Source: an uncultured Collinsella sp.
GTDB taxonomy: Bacteria > Actinomycetota > Coriobacteriia > Coriobacteriales > Coriobacteriaceae
Direction: 5' to 3'
Length of the DNA: 5,850 nt
Assembly: GCA_900550595.1 (NCBI GenBank)
Contig: URTB01000094.1
Coordinates: forward strand, 1-5,850
Shown: in pieces, positions 1 to 5,850 of the stretch
How positions within the stretch are numbered: position 1 is the stretch's first letter
Layout of the letters: every line of letters begins with the position of its first letter
The notes under the pieces: model-generated
Database searches by the model: none
Told to the model about the DNA's origin: nothing
The model's input: only the letters and a program-made list of their open reading frames with translations
Position numbers and translations under genes: made by a program

Positions 1-368
1 GCGCTGCATGGGAGTTTGAGGCCGACGATGCCCTGCCGATCATGACAGTGAAGGTTACGGGCGGCAACACCGTTGCCGCGCCGGGCGACTATTGGTATCC
101 GCGCGACGAGTTTGTCCAGCTGCAGCTGAGCGGTGGTTCCATTCCTGGTGAAGAGATCGAGCGCGCGACCTTCGATGCGTCGCTTAAGACGCTGTTGGTT
201 GAGCTCAAAGGTCAAGGGGATGTGCCCACGACCATGGATATCGCCTTGACGGAATGGCGTCTGGAGCCTCCGACGGGTGTTGCGGTGTCCGAGGTCGAGC
301 ACGTCAAGATTGCCTATCAGGACGGTTCGACAAATGAAATTGCCAAAGCCGACGGCTTGGCGGAATAG
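1..368 (+). CDS. 3' end of an unrecognised protein gene (partial)
   Basis: An open frame runs from the left edge (first full codon at position 3) to a TAG at 366-368, giving about 121 residues of the C-terminal part of a protein. No stop precedes the ATG at 42-44 in this frame, and that ATG lacks a well-placed Shine-Dalgarno sequence, so the true start is almost certainly outside the window. The visible part is acidic and has no evident membrane segment or metal-binding motif. Alternating hydrophobic and polar stretches (such as EFVQLQLSGG and HVKIAYQDGS) suggest a beta-rich fold, possibly the C-terminal domain of an exported or surface protein; this is inference only. I do not recognise the family. 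It converges on the yaaA gene, with 40 bases between the two stop codons. Confidence 0.75.
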   Translation, partial: AAWEFEADDALPIMTVKVTGGNTVAAPGDYWYPRDEFVQLQLSGGSIPGEEIERATFDASLKTLLVELKGQGDVPTTMDIALTEWRLEPPTGVAVSEVEHVKIAYQDGSTNEIAKADGLAE

Positions 369-408
369 ACGCCGTGCCTAGGCAGCACATTCAAAAGTAG
401 CGGTGGTT

Positions 409-1212
409 CTACAAGGTCTGTTCGTTCAGGAAGACCAAAGTGTTTTTATTTGAAAGCTCGGGAAGGTGACGATAACCAACGTCGAACGCGGTGAGCCCGC
501 TTACATCCTCGAGCTTGTTTTCTGCCATCCAGCGCACCATGGAGCCGCGTGCCTTTTTGCTGGCGGTCGATCGCTGGATGGGCTTGCCGTTGCGGACACC
601 TTCGCCAAAGAGACAAGTGATGGTTGTGGCGTCGCCTGCGAGATGGGGTAGAACGGCCTTGGCGTACTCCACGCTGGCAAGGTTGACGACCGTGGTGTTG
701 GAGCCGGTCGGCGCAATGGCGCATGCAAGTTTGTCGCCCCAAAACGCATAGAGGTCACGGGCGTTGTCGACGGCGAGCTTGGCTCCCATTTCGAGCCGAT
801 AGGGCTCAACGCCATGGAAAGGCCGCACGCATCCGTACAATCCGGAGAGGATCCAGAGATGGTTTTGCAGCCAGTCGAGTTGTGCGGCATCCATCACCTC
901 GGGCGCCATGCTCTGGTATTGAATGCCGTGATAGGACATGACGGCAGGGGAGAGGTGACGGGCGAGTGCGGGATTGTCGAGATCGCCGTTTTTCAGGATG
1001 GGCCCGAACTCATGCAGGGTGTTGAGGCAAGGCCCCAACAGTTTGTCACTCACGTTCCATAGCGCTTGCAGGCCGCCGCCTTCATTTCGTTCGATATCTA
1101 GCAGTGCGCGGTGGAGGCGAGCCGTCTCGTGCGCAAAAGGTGGAATGCCCAGGACTTCAAAAGCATCTTGGGCCGCGCGCATCTGCTTGGCGGGCGAAAT
1201 GATGACCTGCAG
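409..1212 (-). CDS. yaaA: YaaA family (UPF0246/DUF328) peroxide stress protein, CTG start
   Basis: This encodes a 267-residue YaaA-family protein. In E. coli, YaaA is a cytosolic protein that lowers intracellular free iron during hydrogen peroxide stress and so limits Fenton damage. Family landmarks are visible: SPAK at residues 6-9, VSDKLLG at 54-60, LSGLYG at 122-127, the segment around EPYRLEMG ending near 143, FWGD at 157-160, NLAS at 177-180 and KKARG at 219-223. The order and spacing match E. coli YaaA (258 residues). The first in-frame ATG (1182-1180) would drop the conserved VIISPAK N-terminus and has no ribosome binding site. Between the upstream in-frame stop (1260-1258) and that ATG there is no ATG, GTG or TTG. 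A CTG at 1212-1210 lies 8 bases after GAGGAG and puts SPAK at the expected distance from the N-terminus, so I chose it. The gene follows the M18 aminopeptidase gene on the same strand after 107 bases. OxyR control is known in E. coli; no such site was recognised here. Confidence 0.9.
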   Translation of the reverse strand: MQVIISPAKQMRAAQDAFEVLGIPPFAHETARLHRALLDIERNEGGGLQALWNVSDKLLGPCLNTLHEFGPILKNGDLDNPALARHLSPAVMSYHGIQYQSMAPEVMDAAQLDWLQNHLWILSGLYGCVRPFHGVEPYRLEMGAKLAVDNARDLYAFWGDKLACAIAPTGSNTTVVNLASVEYAKAVLPHLAGDATTITCLFGEGVRNGKPIQRSTASKKARGSMVRWMAENKLEDVSGLTAFDVGYRHLPELSNKNTLVFLNEQTL

Positions 1213-1220
1213 CCTGGACG

Positions 1221-1226
1221 CTCCTC
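1221..1226 (-). promoter_or_regulatory. Ribosome binding site deciding the CTG start of yaaA
   Basis: Read on the minus strand this is GAGGAG, followed by an 8-base spacer and then CTG at 1212-1210. It is the only good Shine-Dalgarno match near the yaaA 5' end. It is too far from the ATG at 1182 (38 bases) to serve it, so it supports initiation at CTG. Confidence 0.7.
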
Positions 1227-1239
1227 TGCCAAAGAAGGA

Positions 1240-1306
1240 AGTTGCGGTGGAATACAGTCAGTTTTGGCCGTTTATGGGCCAGTTTAGTCCGTATTTCACC
1301 GCAACT
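1240..1306. repeat. 67-base imperfect palindrome between the M18 gene and yaaA
   Basis: The outer arms are 1240-1255 (AGTTGCGGTGGAATAC) and 1291-1306 (GTATTTCACCGCAACT). They are complementary at 15 of 16 positions, and the exception is a G-T pair (a wobble in plus-strand RNA, an A-C mismatch in minus-strand RNA). An inner stem TGGCC/GGCCA (1265-1269 with 1277-1281) closes a 7-base loop, and the arms between are mostly unpaired. The element fills most of the gap between the aminopeptidase stop (1320) and the yaaA start (1212). It could act as a terminator or processing hairpin for the leftward transcript (a T-rich stretch, TTCCTTCTTT, follows it on the minus strand), or be one copy of an interspersed palindromic repeat family. 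The outer arm ends 14 bases before the yaaA ribosome binding site, so it might also affect yaaA expression. Confidence 0.8.
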
Positions 1307-1319
1307 GATGAAGGGTTGG

Positions 1320-2717
1320 TTAGGCTCGCTCGATAAAGGCCTTGTAGCCGCGGTAGGCCTCGTAGATGTCGGCCTTGTTGGCGACTTCCCACAGGGCGTG
1401 CATGGACAGGACGGCAACGCCGGAGTCGATGACGTTCATGCCGTACTTGGCCATGATGTAGGCGATGGTGCCGCCACCGCCCGCGTTGACGCGACCGAGC
1501 TCGCAGGTCTGGAAGTCCACGCCGGCCTCGTCCATGATGTCGCGGACGAGGGCCACGTACTCGGCGTCGGCGTCGTTAGAGCCACCCTTGCCGCGGCTAC
1601 CCGTGTACTTGTTAAAGCACAGGCCACGACCCATGAAGGCGGCGTTCTTGGTTTCGAACTTGCCGGCATAGCCCGGGTCGAAGCCAGCAGACACGTCGGA
1701 GGAGAGCATGCGGCTGCGGGCGAGTGCGCGGCGCAGGGCCAGCGGGCTATCCTCGCCGGCGAGCGTCATGATCTCGGCGACGGTGTTCTCGAAGAAACGG
1801 CTCGTCATGCCGGTGGCACCTACGGAGCCGATCTCCTCCTTATCGACGATGAGCGTGATGCTCGTGCGCTCGACATTGGCCACATTGATCTGGGCGAGCA
1901 TGGAGGGGTAGGCGCAGACGCGGTCGTCGTGGCCATAGCCCAAAATCATGGAGCGGTCGAGGCCCATGTCGCGGGCGGGGCCGGCGGGCACGACCTCGAT
2001 CTCGGCGGAGAGGAAGTCCTCCTCCTCGACGTCGTACTGCTCCTTGAGGATGTCCAGGAACATCTGCTTGACGGGCTCCTTGGGCGCGTCCTTGTCGTCC
2101 TCATCGAACTTGACGGGGCGACCGCCCACGATCACATCGAGGATCTCGGCGTCGACGGCGTCCTTGGCGGGCTTAGACATCTGCTCGCTCGAGAGGTGGA
2201 TCAGCAGGTCGGAGATGGTAAAGACCGGGTCGTCTGCCTTGTCGCCGATGTTGATGTCGACGGTGGTGCCGTCCTTTTTGCAGATGACGCCCACGAGTGC
2301 GAGCGGGGAGGCTACCCAGTGGTAGCTCTTGACGCCGCCGTAGTAGTGCGTGTCGAGGTAGGCCATGTCGCCGGCCTCGAAGGCGGGATTCTGCTTGAGG
2401 TCCAGGCGCGGCGAGTCCACGTGGGCGCCCAGGATATTAAAGCCCTGCTCGAGCGGGGCGGTGCCCAGGTTGACGAGCATAAGATCCTTGCCGTGGTTGG
2501 CGGCGTACACCTTGTCGCCTGCCTTGAGCTCGCGGCCTTCGGCGATCACGGTCTCCAGGTCGACGTAGCCCGCCTCCTCGGCCATCTTGATACCGGTCTT
2601 GACGCACAGGCGCTCGGTCTTGTTCTCGCTCAAAAACTGCTTATAGCCGCGGCAAAGCTCCTCGAGCTCCTCGATTTGCTGTGGCGTGTACTTTTTCCAT
2701 GCGCAGGGACGCTCCAT
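1320..2717 (-). CDS. apeA: M18 family zinc aminopeptidase
   Basis: This encodes a 465-residue cytosolic metallo-aminopeptidase of family M18 (aspartyl aminopeptidase / aminopeptidase I type), which removes N-terminal residues from peptides. Family members use two metal ions and assemble as tetrahedral dodecamers. The expected ligands are all visible: His99 and Asp101 in GAHVDSPR, Asp265 in GHDDR, the Glu294-Glu295 pair in DKEEIGS, Asp341 in SSDVSAGFDP and His440 in SMHALWE. The segment between about 110 and 250 corresponds to the oligomerisation domain inserted in the peptidase fold. The length fits the bacterial ApeA subgroup (about 450-470 residues); the symbol reflects that subgroup, and substrate preference is not readable from sequence. 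The ATG at 2717-2715 was chosen because AAAGGAG sits 8 bases upstream; the frame stays open upstream into antisense polA sequence, which is not coding. It is divergent from polA and lies upstream of yaaA on the same strand. Confidence 0.95.
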   Translation of the reverse strand: MERPCAWKKYTPQQIEELEELCRGYKQFLSENKTERLCVKTGIKMAEEAGYVDLETVIAEGRELKAGDKVYAANHGKDLMLVNLGTAPLEQGFNILGAHVDSPRLDLKQNPAFEAGDMAYLDTHYYGGVKSYHWVASPLALVGVICKKDGTTVDINIGDKADDPVFTISDLLIHLSSEQMSKPAKDAVDAEILDVIVGGRPVKFDEDDKDAPKEPVKQMFLDILKEQYDVEEEDFLSAEIEVVPAGPARDMGLDRSMILGYGHDDRVCAYPSMLAQINVANVERTSITLIVDKEEIGSVGATGMTSRFFENTVAEIMTLAGEDSPLALRRALARSRMLSSDVSAGFDPGYAGKFETKNAAFMGRGLCFNKYTGSRGKGGSNDADAEYVALVRDIMDEAGVDFQTCELGRVNAGGGGTIAYIMAKYGMNVIDSGVAVLSMHALWEVANKADIYEAYRGYKAFIERA

Positions 2718-2725
2718 GACGCAGG

Positions 2726-2732
2726 CTCCTTT
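2726..2732 (-). promoter_or_regulatory. Ribosome binding site fixing the M18 aminopeptidase start
   Basis: AAAGGAG on the minus strand, with an 8-base spacer to the ATG at 2717. It is a near-perfect Shine-Dalgarno match and rules against the longer upstream in-frame starts. Confidence 0.85.
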
Positions 2733-2756
2733 CGGATCGATCGTGCTGGTTGATGT

Positions 2757-2791
2757 ACCGTGAGCCATCGTATCACGCGCGGGCTCACGGT
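2757..2791. promoter_or_regulatory. Operator-like inverted repeat in the divergent promoter region
   Basis: The arms ACCGTGAGCC (2757-2766) and GGCTCACGGT (2782-2791) are perfectly complementary over 10 bases and separated by 15 bases. The spacer holds a candidate extended -10 element for the leftward aminopeptidase gene. This placement is typical of a repressor operator that straddles a promoter, though a cruciform or RNA hairpin is also possible. No regulator gene lies in the window to pair it with. Confidence 0.5.
2767..2775 (-). promoter_or_regulatory. Candidate extended -10 promoter of the M18 aminopeptidase gene
   Basis: On the minus strand this reads TGATACGAT, that is TG-N followed by TACGAT (4 of 6 matches to TATAAT). 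No convincing -35 is seen at 16-18 bases, but extended -10 promoters can work without one. Transcription would begin near 2760 and give a leader of roughly 43 bases that contains the AAAGGAG ribosome binding site. Confidence 0.4.
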
Positions 2792-2835
2792 GGCGGGGGA
2801 GCTTGATGTGCTGTGGCCGCGGGGCGGGGAGCGTG

Positions 2836-2841
2836 TAAACT
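2836..2841 (+). promoter_or_regulatory. Candidate -10 element of polA
   Basis: TAAACT (4 of 6 matches to TATAAT), preceded by GTG, lies 42 bases before the polA ATG and stands out as an AT-rich patch in very GC-rich sequence. No recognisable -35 lies 16-18 bases upstream, so the assignment is weak. Confidence 0.3.
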
Positions 2842-2871
2842 GGAGTGAGCAATCCGTGCCCAGCCCAAAGC

Positions 2872-2876
2872 GAGGT
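2872..2876 (+). promoter_or_regulatory. Ribosome binding site deciding the polA start
   Basis: GAGGT matches five bases of the AGGAGGT consensus, with a 7-base spacer to the ATG at 2884. An in-frame GTG at 2845 would add 13 residues that the family does not have at its N-terminus, so the ATG is preferred. Confidence 0.65.
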
Positions 2877-2883
2877 ATTCAAT

Positions 2884-5634
2884 ATGTCTGACAAGCGCCG
2901 CACTTTTGCCGTTATCGACGGCAACTCGCTCATGCATCGCGCCTTCCACGCCGTGCCGCCGACCATGAACGCGCCGGATGGTCGTCCCACCAACGCGATC
3001 TTTGGCTTTCTGAACATGTTTCTCAAGATGATCGATGCCTTTAACCCCGACGGTGTGGTCGTGGCGTTTGATAAGGGCAAGCCGCGCGTGCGCATGGAGA
3101 TGCTGCCGCAGTATAAGGCGCAGCGCCCGCCCATGGACCCCGATCTGCACGCGCAGTTCCCTATGATTAAGGAGCTGCTTACCGCGCTCAACGTGCCGAT
3201 TCTGCAGTCCGAGGGCTGGGAAGGCGACGATATCCTGGGAACCATGGCGCGCCTGGGTGAGGAGGCCGGCTGCGACATGCTGCTGGTGACCGGCGACCGC
3301 GACATGTATCAACTCGTGACCGAGCACGTCAACGTGGTCTCGACTCGCAAGGGCCTGTCCGACGTGGCGATCATGACGCCCGAGAGCGTGGACGACCTGT
3401 ATCACGGCATCACGCCGGCGCTCGTGCCCGATTTTTACGGTCTGAAGGGTGATACGTCGGACAACATTCCCGGCGTACCGGGCATCGGCCCCAAAAAGGC
3501 AAGCGCGCTCATCGCGCAGTACGGCAGCTTGGACGAGGTCATCGCGCACGCTGACGAGGTCAAGGGCAAGATGGGCGAGAACCTGCGTGCGCACATCGAC
3601 GATGCGCTGCTGAGCCGCAAGGTTGCGACCATTCGCACCGATGCGCCCGTTGAGCTCGATTTTGGCGCGACGTCCTTCCCGGCGTTTTCTGCCGATGAAG
3701 TGTCCGCGGCGCTGGGCGCACTCGGCATTACGGCCATGCAGAACCGTTTCTTGTCACTGATCGGTGGCGAGGGTGGGGCAGCAGCCACCGCCAGCGCGTT
3801 CGAGATACCCGCGGTTTCGCGCGCTGCCGCCGGCGATGCCGAGGCGCTCGCTGCCGCTGCCGCCGAAATCTCTCGCGCGATCGAGGCAGGCGAGTGGATT
3901 GCTGCCGTGGTGGACGATGACAAGGAGGAGGGCGCGCTTTTTGGCCTGACGCGCACGCTGTGGCTGGCGACGTCCAAGGGGCTGCTTGCGCTTGAGGAGG
4001 GCGACGGCGGTACCACTGCCGTAGTCGATGGCTTCAACTTCGCTCACGGCGTCATTGCCGGCGTGCTTGCGCGCCTGTTTATGGAGGGCCGCGTGGCGAG
4101 CCCGGATACGAAGGCTCTGCTGCATGAGCTTTCGCCCATCGATTCTTCCGAGCTTGAGCTCATGGATCCGCTGGCAGTCGATTCCACGCGCATCTTCGAT
4201 ACCGTGGTCGCGGCCTACCTGTTGGATTCCGACCGCTCCGAGTTTGACGAGGCGTATCTGGCCGATACCTATCTGCAGATGGTGCTGCCTGCGGCGCGCG
4301 GTGCAGAGGGTGCCGGCGAGGACGCTCCTGCGCCCGCCGCTCGCACGGCGGCCTTGACGCTGGCACTGGTCGCGCCGCTGCGCGACCGCATGGCACGCGA
4401 GAACGCCGCCAACGTGTTCGATGGCATCGAGATGCCGCTCGTTCCGGTACTTGCCAAGATGGAGCGCGCGGGCATGCTCGTGGACCCCGACCGCCTGCAC
4501 AGTCTGTCCGAGGGCTTGGCGACCCAGATTACCGAGGTCGAGCGCAGCATTCGCGACCTGGCGGGTGATGAGACGTTTAACATCGGTAGCCCTATGCAGC
4601 TCTCGCACGTGCTGTTTGACGTTATGGGGCTTCCGACCAAGGGCCTCAAAAAGACCAAGCGCGGCTACTATTCGACCAACGCCAAGGTGCTGAGCGATCT
4701 TGCCCGTGACCACGAAATCGTGCGCCTGATCTTGGATTGGCGTGAGAAGTCCAAAATCAAGTCCACCTATCTGGACACGCTGGGCCCGCTGCGCCGCGGT
4801 GACGGTCGCGTGCACACCACGTACAACCAGACCATCACGGCAACGGGTCGTCTGTCCTCGAGCGACCCGAACCTGCAGAACATCCCGACGCGCTCTGAGC
4901 TGGGCCGTACCGTCAAGACGGCGTTTTCGGCAGGCGAGGGAAGCGTCTTTTTGGCGGTGGACTACTCGCAGATCGAGCTGCGTCTGCTGGCACATCTCTC
5001 AGGTGACGAGCACCTGGTACGCGCCTTTAACGAGGGCGAGGACTTCCATGCCGAGACGGCGGCACGCGTGTTTGGCGTGCCGGTGTCCGAGGTAACGCCC
5101 GACTTGCGCAGTCGCGCCAAGGCCGTGAACTTTGGCATTGTGTATGGTCAGCAGGCCTACGGCCTGTCGCAGTCGCTGCATATCTCGATGGCCGAGGCGC
5201 GCGACATGATCGACCGCTACTACGAGGCCTACCCGGGCGTGCGCACGTTCCTCGACAACGTGGTGGCGCGTGCCAAGCAGACAGGTTACGCCGAGACCAT
5301 GTACGGCCGCCGTCGCCACATTCCGGAGCTCAAGGCCAAAAATCCGCAACTCCGCGGCTTTGGCGAGCGCACGGCCATGAACCACCCCATGCAGGGCACC
5401 GCCGCCGACATCATCAAGATCGCGATGGCCCGCGTAAGCCGCCGTCTGGAAGAAGAGGGCTTTGCCGCCCACATGATCCTGCAGGTACACGACGAACTGG
5501 ACTTTGAGTGCCCGGTCGAAGAAGTCGAACGCCTGACCGCCATGGTTCAAGACGTCATGGAGCACGTAGTAGACCTCCGCGTACCGTTGATCGCCGAAGC
5601 CAGCACCGGTATAACCTGGGCCGACGCCAAGTAA
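2884..5634 (+). CDS. polA: DNA polymerase I with degenerate proofreading domain
   Basis: This encodes a 916-residue family A DNA polymerase, which removes RNA primers, fills gaps and works in excision repair. Residues 1 to about 295 form the 5' nuclease domain: Asp12, Asp63, Glu113, Asp115, Asp116, Asp138, Asp140, Asp190 and Asp193 are in place, with the helix-hairpin-helix-like GVPGIGPKKA at 197-206. The polymerase domain runs from about 510 to the end: TATGRLSSSDPNLQNIP at 652-668, motif A with Asp693 in VDYSQIELR, motif B with Arg742, Lys746, Phe750 and Tyr754, and motif C with His869, Asp870 and Glu871 in QVHDEL. The middle region (about 310-500) matches the 3'-5' exonuclease domain in position and in the FDTVVAAYLLD segment (438-448), but the catalytic Asp/Glu and Tyr-x-x-x-Asp motifs are not recognisable. 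Ala-rich stretches lie at about 297-337 and 470-490. Proofreading is therefore probably absent, as in several Gram-positive PolA proteins. The gene stands alone, divergent from the aminopeptidase gene, and is followed by a strong hairpin. Confidence 0.98.
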   Translation: MSDKRRTFAVIDGNSLMHRAFHAVPPTMNAPDGRPTNAIFGFLNMFLKMIDAFNPDGVVVAFDKGKPRVRMEMLPQYKAQRPPMDPDLHAQFPMIKELLTALNVPILQSEGWEGDDILGTMARLGEEAGCDMLLVTGDRDMYQLVTEHVNVVSTRKGLSDVAIMTPESVDDLYHGITPALVPDFYGLKGDTSDNIPGVPGIGPKKASALIAQYGSLDEVIAHADEVKGKMGENLRAHIDDALLSRKVATIRTDAPVELDFGATSFPAFSADEVSAALGALGITAMQNRFLSLIGGEGGAAATASAFEIPAVSRAAAGDAEALAAAAAEISRAIEAGEWIAAVVDDDKEEGALFGLTRTLWLATSKGLLALEEGDGGTTAVVDGFNFAHGVIAGVLARLFMEGRVASPDTKALLHELSPIDSSELELMDPLAVDSTRIFDTVVAAYLLDSDRSEFDEAYLADTYLQMVLPAARGAEGAGEDAPAPAARTAALTLALVAPLRDRMARENAANVFDGIEMPLVPVLAKMERAGMLVDPDRLHSLSEGLATQITEVERSIRDLAGDETFNIGSPMQLSHVLFDVMGLPTKGLKKTKRGYYSTNAKVLSDLARDHEIVRLILDWREKSKIKSTYLDTLGPLRRGDGRVHTTYNQTITATGRLSSSDPNLQNIPTRSELGRTVKTAFSAGEGSVFLAVDYSQIELRLLAHLSGDEHLVRAFNEGEDFHAETAARVFGVPVSEVTPDLRSRAKAVNFGIVYGQQAYGLSQSLHISMAEARDMIDRYYEAYPGVRTFLDNVVARAKQTGYAETMYGRRRHIPELKAKNPQLRGFGERTAMNHPMQGTAADIIKIAMARVSRRLEEEGFAAHMILQVHDELDFECPVEEVERLTAMVQDVMEHVVDLRVPLIAEASTGITWADAK

Positions 5635-5668
5635 GGGTACACCCACAACTCCAAAGTAACCAAAACCA

Positions 5669-5702
5669 GAAGGGGGCTCCTTGCCAACAAGGAGCCCCCT
5701 TC
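5669..5702. terminator. Strong hairpin after polA, probable terminator
   Basis: A perfect 15-base-pair stem, GAAGGGGGCTCCTTG (5669-5683) with CAAGGAGCCCCCTTC (5688-5702), closes a CCAA loop and begins 34 bases after the polA stop. On the plus strand no T-run follows (the next bases are ATTCCAAAAAA), so it is not a textbook intrinsic terminator for polA. On the minus strand the stem is followed by T-rich TGGTTTTGGTTACTTT, so it may stop leftward transcription or work in both directions. Confidence 0.7.
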
Positions 5703-5817
5703 ATTCCAAAAAATCAGCCAAGTATCTAGATGCCAAGACGCCATCCAGGCGGCAAGCAAGTCACCCTAGGACCTGGCCGGGCGAGGCGGGTAAGTTTTTC
5801 GTAGATTCCGCACGAGC
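5703..5817. other. Gene-free sequence after polA
   Basis: No supported gene, RNA or promoter was seen. The ATG at 5730 opens a frame of only about two dozen codons and has no ribosome binding site. The right part (from about 5785) includes GTAAGTTTTTCGTAGATTCC, which leads into the terminal hairpin and may belong to the same element. Confidence 0.5.
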
Positions 5818-5842
5818 CGGAAAGCACTTAATGTGCTTTCCG
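5818..5842. repeat. Intergenic hairpin near the right edge
   Basis: The arms CGGAAAGCAC (5818-5827) and GTGCTTTCCG (5833-5842) are perfectly complementary over 10 bases around a TTAAT loop. The hexamer CGAGCC occurs on both sides (5813-5818 and 5845-5850) as a direct repeat. No T-run follows on the plus strand before the window ends. It could be an interspersed palindromic repeat, a terminator of a gene beyond the edge, or part of a structured RNA; the sequence alone does not decide. Confidence 0.6.
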
Positions 5843-5850
5843 AGCGAGCC

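Noticed and set aside
393..412. Possible terminator for yaaA: a 4-base stem followed by TTTT on the minus strand
   Set aside because: The stem GTAG/CTAC is only 4 pairs with an 8-base loop and overlaps the stop codon; too weak to call. The nearby palindrome TGCCTAGGCA (375-384) is also too short.
1242..2753. Long plus-strand open frame (503 codons) opposite the M18 aminopeptidase gene
   Set aside because: It is fully antisense to a protein with all family motifs. It arises from the strong third-position G/C bias, its product is repetitive in Val, Gly, Leu and Asp, and it matches no family I know.
2750..2776. Plus-strand promoter TTGATG with TATCAC
   Set aside because: The 15-base spacer is short and both boxes match only 4 of 6; the resulting polA leader would be about 100 bases. 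Not strong enough to list.
2718..3305. N-terminal extension of the M18 aminopeptidase frame
   Set aside because: The frame is open by chance across the intergenic region and antisense polA. The family N-terminus and the AAAGGAG site both place the start at 2717.
2785..3594. Minus-strand open frame overlapping the polA 5' end
   Set aside because: Antisense to the conserved 5' nuclease domain; composition is that of a shadow frame.
3754..4995. Long minus-strand open frame (413 codons) opposite polA
   Set aside because: Antisense shadow of an intact polymerase gene, with an Arg/Gln/His-rich product of no recognisable family and no ribosome binding site noted.
4999..5646. Minus-strand open frame opposite the polA 3' end
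   Set aside because: Antisense to polymerase motifs A-C, with no independent support.
5547..5759. Minus-strand 70-codon frame across the end of polA
   Set aside because: It runs through the 15-base-pair hairpin and into polA coding sequence, which is unlikely for a real gene; the hydrophobic patch alone is not enough.

Overview
The window is a GC-rich chromosomal segment (judged by eye) from a high-GC Gram-positive bacterium. The DNA polymerase I and M18 aminopeptidase sequences, together with the strong G/C bias at third codon positions, look most like a gut Coriobacteriia member such as Collinsella. That assignment rests on recognising the protein style and was not tested by a search.

Layout from left to right: (1) positions 1-368, the 3' end of a rightward gene that enters from outside the window; its product is not recognised. 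(2) A 40-base gap, then a convergent leftward gene, 409-1212, for a YaaA (UPF0246/DUF328) peroxide-stress protein. Its conserved N-terminus is recovered only if translation starts at a CTG codon at 1212-1210. (3) A 107-base gap holding a 67-base imperfect palindrome with 16-base arms (1240-1306). (4) A leftward gene, 1320-2717, for an M18-family metallo-aminopeptidase with its full set of metal ligands. (5) A 166-base divergent intergenic region that carries a perfect 10-base-arm inverted repeat around a candidate extended -10 for the aminopeptidase gene. (6) A rightward polA, 2884-5634, encoding a full-length DNA polymerase I whose 5'-nuclease and polymerase domains are intact but whose middle 3'-5' exonuclease-like domain has lost recognisable catalytic motifs. 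(7) A strong hairpin (5669-5702) just after polA, then gene-free sequence ending in a second hairpin (5818-5842).

The genes are ordinary housekeeping functions: DNA repair and Okazaki-fragment processing (polA), peptide turnover (M18 aminopeptidase), and iron/peroxide stress protection (yaaA). The aminopeptidase and yaaA genes lie head-to-tail and could be co-transcribed, but the palindrome between them may separate them. polA is divergent from this pair. I see no mobile element, CRISPR array, tRNA, rRNA or defence system. The features most worth a second look are the CTG start of yaaA and three palindromic intergenic elements.
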